In this document: in pieces, positions 23,984 to 36,309 of the stretch
Numbering within the stretch: the first letter of the stretch is position 1
Layout: each line of letters begins with the position of its first letter
NCBI GenBank assembly: GCA_016802295.1
Contig: JAESIW010000200.1
Coordinates: 2,621,542 to 2,685,541 of the forward strand
Origin: Brachionus rotundiformis
Taxonomy: Eukaryota; Rotifera; Eurotatoria; Ploima; Brachionidae
Length of the DNA stretch: 64,000 nt
Direction: 5' to 3'
The notes under the pieces: generated by a model
Told to the model about the DNA's origin: nothing
The model's input: the letters and a program-made list of their open reading frames with translations, nothing else
Database searches by the model: none
Position numbers and translations under genes: made by a program

Positions 23984-26900
23984 ATGGCACATAACGAATC
24001 AAATGAAGAGTCGTTGGTTGACACAAGTGAAATATCTCAATCAATGCTTGAGGATGAGGAGGAATTGTCCCAGGGAATGGACCAGCTTTCCCAATACTCC
24101 ACTCGATCCAAATCCAAAAATTTATCTTCTGTCAAAATTCAGCCGAAATCATCAAAAACAAAACGTGAATTTTTAAAGAAAAAACAAAGTACCTCGATCA
24201 ATAAGCATGTGGAAAAGGACCTAAAACAAAATATGAAAGACTACTTTGCCTACAATCTTAGATCTTGTGATTTTACCTATTTAAAAGAATTCTACGATGT
24301 TTTAAACAAGCTAGAGGACGTTTGGAACCATATAGGATTCAATACTGAGACCAAACAAAAACGTCTCGAGCTTTTTTACAAGCATATGAGTGTAAGTTTT
24401 AAATTAATTATTATTCACACCTGTAGAATGACAAAACCTCGATAATAAACTAAATTAGATATCTGTCATTTACTATCATTAACTTTTTGTTTTAATTTTT
24501 GATTAATATTAAGTCTGAAGTTATTTTTATTTCTTCTTATTTTTGAATTTGACATTCAACCTGTATCATAAAGGCTTTTAGGACGGGTCACTGAGTTATT
24601 TGATGCAAAGTCAAATTAAAATTTGTCAAAAGTCAGAAATTTTACTTTACTTTATATTTAAAATTAAGTTACTTTAATTTTTGAGAAAATTATTGACTTA
24701 ATTATCCTTAGGCTTAAAATCTCTTTTTTTTATCAAAAAAATTTTGGCAAATTGAAGTAAATAACCAAATTTGAATGATTATGGTCAATAATACAATTTG
24801 AATATTAAAAAGTCGTCAAATAATTGTTATTAATTCAAGTTTAACGTAGAAACATATTTTTATATTAAGCTAACCATGTTATGCAGCACTTTGTAACCAT
24901 AATTTCTTGCCAATTTCTGCAGATATTAAAAATTAATTTTTTTTTTAAATATCCGAAGATCTTTTCTATCAATAGTTATCCAACATAACCATTTAAGCAA
25001 TTTGCCATCTCTTCATCTAAAATTTTGGTTCTGGTCCAATAAATTAGAAAAAAGAATTTAAAATGTTCATTTATTTTTTTAGAATAATTTATTCGAGAAT
25101 ATCTAAAAAAATACAAGATTTAATCCATTTTAATTCTTTAAGAATTTAAAATTGGAGCTATTGATAGAATCTTGTCATTTAAAATTAACTTTAAAAATAA
25201 GTAAATTGTAAATTGATTTTAAAAATGTTACGGCTAAATTCAAGTCAAATTATCAGTATGTGGGTTAGCAGCATAATGTTTCTAAAAAATCTTTGTAAAT
25301 GGTAATTAGATAAGGCTTCTTTTAAAAATAAATAGCTAAAACATCTAATTAAATATTATTTCTTATTTTTTTATAATCAATAGATCTAAAAAGAAATATA
25401 AACACTGAGGCTAATAATTCCTAAGCTTGAACCAAAGCTTTAGGATCTTAAAATATAATTTTACCAATTTGCCATATAAATCAATTTATTTTAAGCTCAT
25501 TTTTAAAATTATTATAAACAATTTTTATTTTAATTTATAAAAATATTAATTATAACGAAATAAGATTTTAATTTAATCAAAATTTAAAGGATAATGCCTT
25601 GGAAATATTAGACAATGAAGAAGAGCTCGAAAGCAAAATAGGCGAAAACATCGAAGGCTACCACAAAAAGATACGCGACATTTGCTTCAAACTTCATATT
25701 CGCTACGATGATCTAAAATTAATAAAAAATATAGACTCTTTAACTCTGCTCGAACAAGAAGAGGCCTATAAACAAGAATACAAGAAACTGGAAAAAGAAG
25801 TCAAAAAAAGACTTGATGAATATGAAGCCTTGTTGACCGAGGAGGCAAAATTTTGCGATAAATTGGTCATTGACAAAACCGAGTTTACTCCTGGTAATAT
25901 ACCAAGCGAAGTTGATTTAAACACGTTGAACAAACGAATTGTCGATTTGGAAAAGATGTTCGAAAGACGTAAACGAGAGATGATCCAACTTCAAATCGAA
26001 ATTACCGAGTTAAATCAAGAACTAGAGACTTCTCGAAGCGACAGCTTTGTCGAAGCGATCATTTTCGAATCGGTAGATAATTTGAATTTGGGCGAGCAGG
26101 ATATGGAAAAAGCCATCGAGCTCAGAGATCAATTGAAACACAAAAAGCAGGTTTTGGCAGACAAAATTCGCTCTATTAGAACCAAAATAATGGAACTGTG
26201 GTCAAAATTGAACATAGAAAATCCGGCCATAATTGGATTACTCTCGGACAATGAGCAAACACGAGATATGTCCAAGAGAGAGCTTGTGTCAGAACTGGAA
26301 ACAGAACATGAAAGATGTGTGGCAATTAAGATGGAAAATATGCAAAAATTTATCGAGGCCATTCGACTTGAAATCCGCGAAATGTGCCAAAAGATGTTCA
26401 TCGGAGACAAAGAAATAAAACAAATGAACCAAGAATTTATGTGCTTGACCGACTTTACCGAAGAGTTGCTGACCATCCATGAAGAAAAGCTCGAAGACCT
26501 CAAATTTCGCTACATCGAATGCCAAAAGTTGTACCAGCAAACATCAGAATGGACCAAATTGTGGACCAAATTTGTCCAATTTGAAGAAAAGACCAAAGAT
26601 CCCATGAGGTTCAAACAGCGTGGCTACAGCATGCTGGAAGAGGAAAAACAGCGAAAAAAATTCAACTCAGAGCTTCCCAAGCTAGAAGAAGAGCTAAAGC
26701 AATTGGCTCAAGAATACGCGTCAATGAACGGAGGCCAGGAGTTTACTGTTTTTGGACAGTCTTTTGCGGACTATATACTCACCACAAAATTGGACTATGA
26801 AGAGTCTAAGCAAAAAGAAAAAATGGAAAAACAAGTCCTTAAGGATACTCAGCGAAAAAATGAAACTCGTTTTGGCAGCAAACCCAAAACCCCGCTAGCA

Positions 26901-27590
26901 TTGAAAAATAAGAGAAAAATTTTGTCAAACAACCATCACGATTCCAATGTTAACTCGCCAATGAGACGATCTAAACTACAAAAGACAGACATGACCGCCA
27001 CAACACCTGGTACCAGCATAATGAGCACAAATAGGTCAGCTATGGGATCAGTCAAGGCTAAAATAAATTCCAATCTGCACCCAAAATCAAAATTGGCCAA
27101 GAGGAAATCTCGCACACCAGGAAATAAACGCTTGCAAAGGCGATCAAAAATGCTCGCCAAGAAAGCCGAAGACAAAGACAATGACACCACTTTGAAGACT
27201 ACATTCAGCTCTACAATGCAAAGCACAACTTCTTCAAACTCTTCAAGAATTAAAGCCAATGGGTCGAAGTGTCCTCCGTTAAGCTCCTCATCGCGCTTTG
27301 CCACCAGCCATAATATCAATCGGATGACTTCAACAGCTTCTAATACATTCATTGAGGAGGATTGTGAAAATGTTAACCAAGATTCCATAGTAGTGCAAGC
27401 AGCTAATAAAATTACCGAAATTATATCTAATTCAAATGAATCAAAATTTTTTAATTGTGATGTAAATTATATGGAATTTTCACGTGATTTACCCAAGCCT
27501 ATCAATTTTGGACATGATTCGACCAATTCGATACATTCGACTAAACTGAGTTCAAAGTCGAGCTCGTTAAAAATGAGCTTAAAACGATAA
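23984..27590 (+). CDS. PRC1: PRC1/Ase1/MAP65 microtubule cross-linking protein
   Basis: Exon 1 (23984-24391, 136 codons) joins exon 2 (25590-27590) in frame over an unusually long 1.2-kb intron, giving about 802 residues. Exon 1 has an acidic N-terminus and then LEDVWNHIGFNTETKQKRLE, matching the LREIWELIGIPEDQRLQR start of human PRC1. Exon 2 is a long coiled coil with the family blocks MQNMQKFIEAIRLEIREM-like, WTKLWTKFVQFEEKTKDPMR, FKQRGYSMLEEEKQRKKF and LPKLEEELK, which form the microtubule-binding spectrin fold. The C-terminal ~240 residues are basic and Ser/Thr-rich with candidate CDK sites, KPKTPLALK (near residue 568) and SRTPGNKR, in the position of the T470/T481 region of PRC1. The family bundles antiparallel microtubules at the spindle midzone and is needed for cytokinesis. 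Confidence 0.95.
24392..25589. other. Long intron of PRC1
   Basis: The only intron of this gene is about 1.2 kb, some twenty times the typical intron here. It begins GTAAGT and ends AAAG before GATAATGCC. It is A/T-rich and I saw no exon, nested gene or repeat in it. The two exons match PRC1 continuously, so no coding sequence seems to be missing. Confidence 0.7.
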
Positions 27591-28742
27591 ATTTTGGCAA
27601 ATTAATCAAAGTACCAGTGTTTTATGAAATATTTCCATTTTTGTACTTAAGTTTTGGTGTAATAATGAACAACGTTGATTTTAGCTTGGGATTTGAATTG
27701 TTGGATTTTTTTTTCACTTATGTACTTTATAAAGTTAATTTTTGTGTGTTTAATTTTTTTATTCTTATTCAAACCGTAAAATCTGATTTAAAACTGTCCA
27801 GTTATCTCGAAGGTTTTATGGAATTTCGAATTTATTTTAATTTCAATCTCAAAATTTGATACTTTTAGATGAAAATTATTTGATTTTTTTTTTCAATTTT
27901 TATATATTAATTTTAAAAAAATATATTTGATTTAATTAAATATTGTAAAATAAATATTAAAAAAAATATATTTCATCATCATATAAATAGCGACATATTC
28001 ACTTTATAGAAAAATTTTTTATAGAAATGTTTTATAGAAAAGAAAAATCATTTTATATATTTGAGTTATTTTGTTCGTTTCAGTAATTTCTGAATCACTC
28101 GAGTCATGATCAACAATTTTACCACAAGATGTTGTTACTGGTATGTGAGTACTAGACATGACGAAAATTTATTTAAAATGGTAAAGTCATTGAATGTATC
28201 TATCATTGAATGAATTGACTGAGTTATATCTATCTATATTAATAAAAGCCATTCGGCATATAAACATAATTCTTTATTTATTGATTATTCACCTACACTA
28301 CAGTTTGAGGACGAACATCTTTGAACACCCTTGACTTGTATTCAGGTTAAGATTTTGAAATAGCACGGCCTAAATTAAAATTTAAATTTTGTAAAATAGT
28401 GCAAAAATTAAAGGACTCATTCTAAATATATGTAGTAATTTTCAGTGTTATTATTACGTATCCTAGTACTATTTATTTCTAAAAAAACTGTTATCTGAGT
28501 GAAAATTTACAACCTGAATGAAGATACAAGTTTCTAATTGGACAAACCAAACTTGAGACGTCTATAATGTCCAAGCCACTACATTGAACCGGCTCAGTAC
28601 ATTGAACATTCTCTCGTTTACATGAGCATATCTGTTCTATAGCTTAAGTTTTGTTTTTTCGCTGTATTTGGTTGACTAAGATACTGGTCTTGTCAGGTAG
28701 TCCAACCTTTTGCTTATGGAAGTCTCTTCTTAACATCTTTGT
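27591..28742. other. 3' region of PRC1 and spacer up to the LINE remnant
   Basis: The first few hundred bases should be the PRC1 3' UTR. From about 28,060 to 28,740 the sequence is less A/T-rich and may be the decayed 5' part of the LINE that becomes recognisable at 28.74 kb, but no protein motif can be read in it. Confidence 0.4.
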
Positions 28743-30050
28743 TTGATATTCATCCTAAGATGTAAAAAGGTCTACCAGATCTATTTGGCCCCTTACTACT
28801 ATTTCTTTATAATGAATGCTTGGAAGTTAGCAATTGTTAATCCTTTATTCAAGAACAAAGGTAATAAATCAGACATTAATAACTATAAGGCTATTTCAGT
28901 TCTTTCTCCAATTGCAAAATTGTTTGAACGATTATTGACTTGTAAGATCTCAAGTTATTTTGAATCTGACAATATATTTTTTAATGGACAGCATGGATTC
29001 AGACCTGGTCATTCATTTCAGACTGCATTTCATGAATACCTTAGTGACTTTTATTGATTACTTAGATTTATTCTAAAAAAAGAAACTTGATTGACTTTAG
29101 AAAAGCTTTTGACATGATTGATCCAAATCTTCTCTTTATGTGTCGCTATTGTTTCACTGCTGCTTCCTAACTCACTTACACATTTGATTTTGATGTCATC
29201 AATGGTGATGCAGAATGTAAATCTTTAGGATTTGCTGCAAGTTTCTTTGACTTCCTTTGACTGTCTATTGGTTTCTATTAGTCTGTGATTTCTGTTATCA
29301 CAGATTGATTGTACTAGTAACTGTCTCCTTGACCTGAATGATAAGTCATAATAACTTGAATTTTTGAAACTGGCTAAATTATTCACTTGGTATTTTCGAG
29401 CGTTCATTTGACCACATAGAAACATACTCTTGAAATATTTTGACATTATTGTAAGTTTTTTATCAGTTAGATTATTTTTGAGTCATCCACAACAACTCAA
29501 TGATATAAATAATGAAAAGAAAAGATACCCACCTAAATGAATCTTGACTTTCCAAGAATAGCTCTGCATAAGAAACCATTTATAAACGTCTTGATTCAAA
29601 TATCATATCTCATGAAAATGATGCACCAGAACACATTCACGATTGACCATTTTCAAACCATTTAATTAAACAAAAACTAAATAGTTCTCTGAGACTAATT
29701 TATTGATTACTTCAGTAAAATTAGAAAAAAAAAAAAGAAATACACGATTACTTAACTCATCAACAAAGCAAAAACAAAAAATTTCATTACGCCTCGGAAT
29801 GTCTTCAAAAATCTCCATTACAGTAAACAGGACTCCTAACAATCGTTTAATTTATTTCTTAATATTAAACCATTATTTATTAATTTTTAAATTTTCCTTC
29901 ATTCTAACTACTTTAAATATCCTGTCAAATAAACTTAATTAATTTTTTGATAGATAAATTTTTTTAAGATTCGGTTCAAACGAAAGCGTAAGCTTTTGGG
30001 ACGAACCCTAGGGTCACCCATAAAATATATTTTTAATAAATAAATAAAGT
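28743..30050 (+). mobile_element. Decayed non-LTR retrotransposon (LINE) fragment, reverse transcriptase
   Basis: A 5'-truncated, inactivated copy. The frame at 28743-29057 shows reverse-transcriptase motifs of the jockey/CR1 type: WKLAIVNPLFKNKG, NNYKAISVLSPIAKLFERLL and GQHGFRPGHS. After a stop the catalytic-region frame continues in pieces (DFRKAFDMIDPNLLF near 29095-29135) with further stops and shifts. A C-terminal fragment is readable at about 29703-29830 (RNTRLLNSSTKQKQ). The 3' UTR carries a less A/T-rich block (29972-30022) and ends in an AATA-type simple tail (AATAAATAAATAAAG) near 30,050, typical of CR1/jockey-like elements. Endonuclease and full RT are absent, so it is dead. Class is inferred from motif style, not from phylogeny. 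Confidence 0.85.
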
Positions 30051-30682
30051 AAAATTAGTTGTCAATTAAAATAAAATCAAATAGTTCAAATAGTATGATA
30101 TTATTTTTATTATATTGATTAAGTAAACAAAATATTTTTAATTTTCTATTTTACCTGTTTCATGTCATTTATAATTTTATTGAAAATGTTGATTTCTAAA
30201 TTTTTTTAGATTCTTAAAGATTTGATTATTTCTATTTGCATTTAAAATGATTAATCGCGTCTGTCTCAAAATATTTAAATATTGTTTATTTTTACCTTTT
30301 TATTTTTAGCTTTTGTCATGGTTTTAAAAAAAAAGATGAAGATTCGCTCTATTTCATCTAACTGTATCCAATTTTTTAGCTCAAAAAGCAACCAAATTCG
30401 AATGATCTAGGCAAAATTTAATATAAATCGCTACTTCATACCTGGATTGCCATTTATTTCTTAATATTTCCTTAATACTAAAAATTAAACATATTGATAA
30501 TATCTCAGCGATTAATAAATATTTGATTAAACTGAAAACTTGGAGGAGATTTTAAAATTAAAAAATTTATATACTTGAAGAAAAAAATTTGACTTTAGTT
30601 TTCTTTAGTTTCTTTTATTAAAATGTCAAAAAAATAAATGTTTACAATAAATATTTTAAAAAAAGCTTAAAAATTTGAAAAT

Positions 30683-31315
30683 TCATTTTGTCCTCTGAGT
30701 AGTAGTTTTAATAAAAGGCGTAAATGAAAGAGTTTTGGGATGAAAATATAAATTTCTGGCCAATTTGCTATTCGATTCTTCTAAATTAAAGTTAGACAAA
30801 ATTTCTAGCTGCTTTTGAACACTTTTTCTTCGGCTATCGTTGGTGTTATTTGCCTTGGCTTGTAAAATTTTTATAGGCTCAAAAGGTTTGTTGCTTAACT
30901 TGAAATTTATTTCTGGTAAAATTATTGATTCCATTGATTTTTTTCTCTGTTTTCTACTAATTGTGAAACTTATTGTTGGAAACAAAGTTTTTTTCCTAGG
31001 CCGTGGCTCATGATTGAAAACTTTGGAAAGAGGTTGATTAACATCCAAGTATTTAAAATCCGGTCTTAATTTGCGGTGATAAATTGAGTCCCAATTATCT
31101 TTAATTTGCTCGGAACTTTTTTCCAATGGATAATTAAAAACATAATCTTTGATTAAAGACTCGGAATAGTCCTCGATATGAAAATAGTTTTCCTTGTTTT
31201 TTTCATCAAAGTTTTTGCTTTTGAGGCTCTCTCTTCGTTTGACAATGCTTGATGTGTCTACCATCAATCTTTGATCAGGAAATTTATTAAAATCACACAT
31301 TTGTAAAAATGCCAA
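30683..31315 (-). CDS. Unrecognised 210-residue basic protein
   Basis: Single-exon frame with ATG at 31303-31315 region (MAFLQMCDFNKFPDQRLMV at the N-terminus) and a stop at 30683. Composition is Lys/Arg/Ser-rich with short conserved-looking patches (NYPLEKSSEQIKDNWDSIYH, FKYLDVNQPLSKVF, PRPRKKTLFPTISF). No membrane segment, signal peptide, zinc ligand pattern or known domain is visible. Base composition is higher in G+C than the flanks and codons look normal, which supports a real gene. I do not recognise the family and propose no function. Confidence 0.6.
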   Translation of the reverse strand: MAFLQMCDFNKFPDQRLMVDTSSIVKRRESLKSKNFDEKNKENYFHIEDYSESLIKDYVFNYPLEKSSEQIKDNWDSIYHRKLRPDFKYLDVNQPLSKVFNHEPRPRKKTLFPTISFTISRKQRKKSMESIILPEINFKLSNKPFEPIKILQAKANNTNDSRRKSVQKQLEILSNFNLEESNSKLARNLYFHPKTLSFTPFIKTTTQRTK

Positions 31316-32091
31316 TTAAAAAAGTTTAATCTTGATTTATATAGTCTTTTGAGAACGAGTTTATTTCTATTTGTTTTTTATTGTTAATGACTATTTTAAG
31401 AAAATTTAAATCTCTTTTCGAAATGTATCACGGGGGAAGCAAGTAGATTTAATTAAAATAAATTTTTTTAATAAAGAATTTAAATTTTAAAATTTCAATA
31501 TTTGGCTAAGTATTTAAGAATTTTTATTAAATCAAATAAAAAAGGTAAATGCGTAATATGATAACATGAATTTGAGTCGGAAATTATAGAACAGCAGGAC
31601 TAGGGAAACAAAAAATTGATCGTCAAATGCAAATAATTTCAATCAGATCAATTCCGTATTTATTCTCATTGATATTTTGTTACGTCAGAATTATTTTTAA
31701 AAATAACCTTGGTAAATTTGATCTACAGTTTTTAATTTAATTTATTTTCTTTTAATTTTTGATATTTAGACAAAAATAATTTAAAGTGTTGTAGTTTTTT
31801 TGAAATTATAATTTTCACTAATAATCTAAATATTCAAGATATTAGTTCATTTTTTCAAGTTTTTAGTTGTTTCCTGAATAATAACATACATACTATCACA
31901 AATAGTATAAATCATATTTGGTAACAAAAAAAAGATCAATTTTAATTTAAAAGATTTAATTTAATTAAATGAAAAACATTTGAAAAATGATGATACTTTG
32001 CATCTGCAACTTATATAAAATTTTGTATCATAATTATACAAAAATCAAACTAAATAAAAAATATTTTATTTCTTCAAGTTGATGAAAAAAC
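31316..32091. other. Intergenic, divergent promoters
   Basis: A/T-rich spacer between the orphan gene on the minus strand and the ten-exon gene on the plus strand. A splice-acceptor-like TTTCTTCAAG ends 13 nt before the ATG at 32092. Nothing else was recognised. Confidence 0.5.
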
Positions 32092-34399
32092 ATGAATCGT
32101 ATTAGACGAGATGCTGATGAGCTACTTAAACTTTTTATTGATGAAATAAAAAACTTTGATTTTTTCATTGAAAATTGGCGAAATACCGTGGTCTTCTTGC
32201 GCGATGAGACAGATTACGTCATTAAAGCTTCTAAATTAAATGAACATTTTTTTAAATTCATTCAAGAGCCTTGCTGCGTGATTTTCTATATGAACAATCT
32301 GGTAAAAACTTTGATCTTTTATTAAATAAATTTAATTCCTGACTTATTTTTAGTGTTTCAAAAAATATGTCGTCGATTATTTGATTAAATATGTCCTATC
32401 TTCAATTAATAGCACAGTATTTAAATTGATTTTAGATTTTTATTTTCCTTAAAATTAATTTTAGGTAAAAAAAAACTTTTTGGTCACTTTGGAACAATTG
32501 GTAAGCATAGATTACCATGAAGAGAACAATTGTTTCCGAAATGAAAGTTTAAACATGTTTTATGGAGAGAAGCTAGTTCATTTAACAAAAGAGATTAATG
32601 ATCTTGGAATCGAATTATCATTTAATAACGAATTTAATGCAAAATTAAGTTTTTGGGGTAGGAAAAATTTTGAACATGGTTTATCATTGATTAGATACGT
32701 TCTTAAAACAGTCGGTCAACAGACCCTAATTGATCTCGGCTATAAACATCAGCATTTTGAATTTTTGATCAACACTTTTCCAAATTTTTGCATTTTGCCA
32801 AAAGTATTTTAAAAATGATTTTCAAAACTTTACCAATAAAAACAACTTAATTTTTAAGATTATCGAGGCATTTACTTCAACTGCATTTAAATTTAACTTA
32901 GAAAATAATCGAATGATAACTTATTCCTACTTGGTTACATTGGAGACATTTTATCTGATTATCTTGAAAACTTTTTTATCAATTAAATTTCACACTAAAT
33001 CATATGATCTTAAAATAACTATTTTAAAAAATTTGATTGACTTTTATGATAAACATGTTAAAAATGGACAATTAATGTCTAATTATTCCGCGTGGAACAA
33101 GACTATAACCAAGATAGTTGAATTTAGTGTACAAAAAATTTATGAAGAATCTGAAAAAAAATATATTCGATTGAGATTTACTTACATTTGTTATTTTTTG
33201 CATAAATTTAAAGTATTAAAAAAGAATAAAAAAAGTAGCTTTGAATTGAATTTTTTCAAAAGGTTCTGTTTAATTTTGTTAATGAGCTAAAGAAGCAAAA
33301 ATATGCTGAAAAGCTGGTATTTTCAATAAAGCGAATATTGATATCAATAGATCAAAGTGGAATGTTCCGAGAACTTGACCAGGATGAGATAGAAACAAAA
33401 CAAATTTGCTTTAATGTTATCTATGAAATAATTAAAGGTACAATCTGGAATTTCATTTTAAATTTTAATATTTTTTTTAGATTTAAAAGAAAAAATCATT
33501 AGCTCTTTGATTAAAAATTTTTCTCATATTTGGATCAAAGAACTTGGTTCATATGTAATTTTTTTTCTTTTAAAATCTCTTTTATTATTTTGAATTGAAG
33601 AATGAGAGTGCAATAAACTGTTTAGAATTTATATTTAGTTTAAAGAGTACTTGTTTGAATTTATTCTCTAAAAATTTAATAGATTTAATTAAAAAACAAA
33701 TAAGCTCTCAGGTAATTTAACTTTTTAATTTTTATAAAAGAATAATTTTATTTGTTTCAAAGAATGAAAATAAAAATTTGACCAAGTATTTGATTGCTGT
33801 CGAAAGTGTATTTCAATTCGAGTCTAATAGTCAAAAAGATAGACTTGTTTCTATTGAATTGATTCAAGTTGTGAAAGAAATGCAAAAAGTTTTAAGTAAA
33901 CAGATACCAGAAGGAAATTGTGAAGACCTGAACAAATTCTTTCTGTTTTCAAGAAAAATTTTGGACACACTTAAAATTAAGAATATATTTCGCGGTAATT
34001 AAGTTAAATTGATATTTTTTCTTATTAACTTTTAAGTAAAAACATCAGACAGTGACTGGTACAATTTTGTGTTTGAAATTTTCACAATTTTTGAAAAAAT
34101 TAAATATAATCATTTGAAATTTGAAATTTTTCCCAATGTTTATCAAAATTGTTTTGAATTAATTAAGTATTGCTTAATGAATAATTAAAATCTGATTCTA
34201 AAATAAAAAATAATATTTAAGGATTATATTTGACATATTGAATGCAAGTCAAACAATTAATTTTTTTATCTATGGTATCTTTGAGATGCTAAACTTTATT
34301 GAGTGTAATTTGCCAGTGGACTGCTCTTGTGAGTTCAAGAACGAGCTTTTATTCACTTTGCAAAGAGTTAAGCCTTCAGTTTCTAAGTTGTTTAATTAA
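32092..34399 (+). CDS. Unrecognised ten-exon, mostly helical protein
   Basis: Ten exons join in frame: 32092-32301, 32354-32416, 32465-32803, 32859-33212, 33263-33437, 33481-33554, 33601-33711, 33763-33994, 34037-34166 and 34222-34399. They make about 621 residues ending SVSKLFN-stop. All introns are 46-71 nt with GT-AG ends, and every junction preserves phase, which is strong evidence for a real gene. The sequence is rich in Lys, Asn, Phe, Leu and Ile and reads as alternating amphipathic helices (for example WRNTVVFLRDETDYVIKASK, FEHGLSLIRYVLKTVGQQTL, FCLIFSLK-like and KDRLVSIELIQVVKEMQKVL), so a HEAT/ARM-like or vesicle-tethering helical solenoid is possible. No signal peptide or membrane segment is evident. 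Size and architecture reminded me of glomulin, but I could not match any motif and do not assign it. Confidence 0.8.
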
Positions 34400-35394
34400 A
34401 AAAATAATATTTTGTTGTTGTTTTTGTTCGTATTAATGTAAAATTTGTTTGAAATCCCATTTAATTTATTTTCGATGATTAATTTTTCTTAGAATAAAAT
34501 CTAATTTATTGTTAAAATCTTATTTTTATTGTCAAATAAACATACAGATTATACTCAAGTTATTTATTCGCTTATCAAATTATACATTTTTACCTTAATT
34601 TAAAATTTCATTTTATTTAAAAAGAAAAATTATTAATCAAAATGTTTTTAAATTTAGATTATTTAAAATTATTTAATTGTTTTTTATTAATTGAACAATT
34701 TAAATCAAATATTGAAAAAAAAGTCTTGCCTGTTATGTGACCTGATTGCTCATGACATTATGATGTCCGGATTTTTTTTTCTGGTCACATAAGTTTGGGT
34801 CACACATTATATGACCATCGATACTAAAAATTTACAAATGTATAGGTCAGAAAATATTTTTTGGGTCACTAAAATATTCTGATGGATCATCAAAATTTAA
34901 GAAATTCCAAATTTTTTTAAAATTGCTCTTTTAATGCAAAATAAGTTAAATAAATTTGAAATCTTACAATTATTTAAAAAGGAGTGATTTAATTTTGAAA
35001 AAATTAATAAAATGGAAAAATAAAATCGCGAACTATTCAATTATTTGGTTTCGTTAAGGCTAACTTTACCAGTTCAAAATTGAAAAAATATAATTATTAA
35101 TAAAAAATAATTGATTTAAAAAAAATTTATACTAAACTAATGATTTATTCATGAAATAAAAGTCTTATCATATTACAATTATTTATACTGAAGGAAATAT
35201 TTTATCCATGTTAAAATTTCAATTATTGGAAATATTAAAATTCTGAATAGATATACATAAAAATAATTTAATTATTTATTTATTTTAAAATATAAATTAT
35301 CGTTGAATAGATTGAAATATTGTATGTAACAATGTATCAAGTTTTAATAAAATTTATCTGTGATATAAATTGGAACAAATTAATTATTTTTTGT
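34400..35394. other. Intergenic with a short inverted-repeat patch
   Basis: A/T-rich spacer. Near 34,730-34,830 there is a patch of repeated and inverted TGTGACC/GGTCACA words (TTATGTGACC and GGTCACATAA, then GGGTCACAC), which could be the core of a small decayed foldback element. Nothing else was recognised. Confidence 0.4.
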
Positions 35395-35850
35395 CAGCGT
35401 CCTCTTTGTACAACCGGACAGAGTTATGACGGCGTCTTTCCGAAAGAAGCCAGTGGGACGTTCTTCACAAACAGCGCCTAGTCATCTGAGCACTAAATGG
35501 CTGCGAACTCGGCAAATATTTAGACTAGCTTTGAACCCCAAACTAATTGACTTATCTCTCAAATGAGAAAAAGCCTTAAAACTTCCAAAGTTACGTCTAT
35601 TTGCAGATTGTCAATTGTACAGCAGATTCTCGTTTTTTTCGGATTCTATTTTGCGAGATGGTCGAATCCAGCGAGCGCTCCAATGACAAGACTTGGACAA
35701 AGACCCGTAGGCCTATGTACCTGTCATACAGCTCTTCTGCAAACAACGTGAAAGACCACATGCTTTGTATCTGCATGTGGCTGCCGCCACCTTGCTCTTT
35801 TTTCATCAGGGCTTGGGACCTGCGGATCGGCAGAGTAATGGTGAATTAAA
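35395..35850. other. Island of higher G+C, unassigned
   Basis: About 450 bp with clearly higher G+C than the 1 kb on either side. Several frames are open on both strands (plus 35601-35849, minus 35806-35597, and a 46-codon ATG frame starting MTASFRKKPVGRSSQTAPSH near 35429). None shows a recognisable domain or a convincing splice structure. It could be an exon of an unrecognised gene, a decayed insertion, or an untranslated RNA. I see no rRNA or tRNA signature. Confidence 0.4.
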
Positions 35851-36309
35851 AAATAAATTGATTTCTTCCAAAATGACATCTTATTTATAGTAACCCCTTT
35901 ACTTGAGTCACAAAATAATTGTAATCATCTATGCTTTTTTTACCATTTTGGTTAACATGATTTATAATAACTGATTTAATAAGTTTTACCAATTTAACTA
36001 ATTTAGTTTATTTGTATTATCTCTCTTGTTTTAGTCGTAAGTAACTAATGAGTGCTAGTAGTTTCCTTTCAGGTTCGCACTCTAAACATTCTTTCAAGTA
36101 GTCAAGCTTCTATCCATTTTTGTTTAGCTAATTTCAAGTCTGGTAATATTAATCTGTTTATTTGTATTTAAATATTTTATTCTAGTATAAACTTTAAATA
36201 AAATGAATAGATAAACGAATAAAAAAATATTTTTTGTTGAAATTAATTTTATTAAAAAAGTTAGACTAAAGGGAAAATTTAATTTAAAATTGAACAAATG
36301 TATTGCCAT

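Noticed and set aside
26129..27388. Minus-strand frames inside PRC1 exon 2
   Set aside because: Antisense shadows of a coiled-coil exon with unmistakable PRC1 homology on the plus strand.
32092..34399. Assignment as glomulin
   Set aside because: Length and helical character fit, but I could not match any conserved block including the C-terminus, so no name was given.
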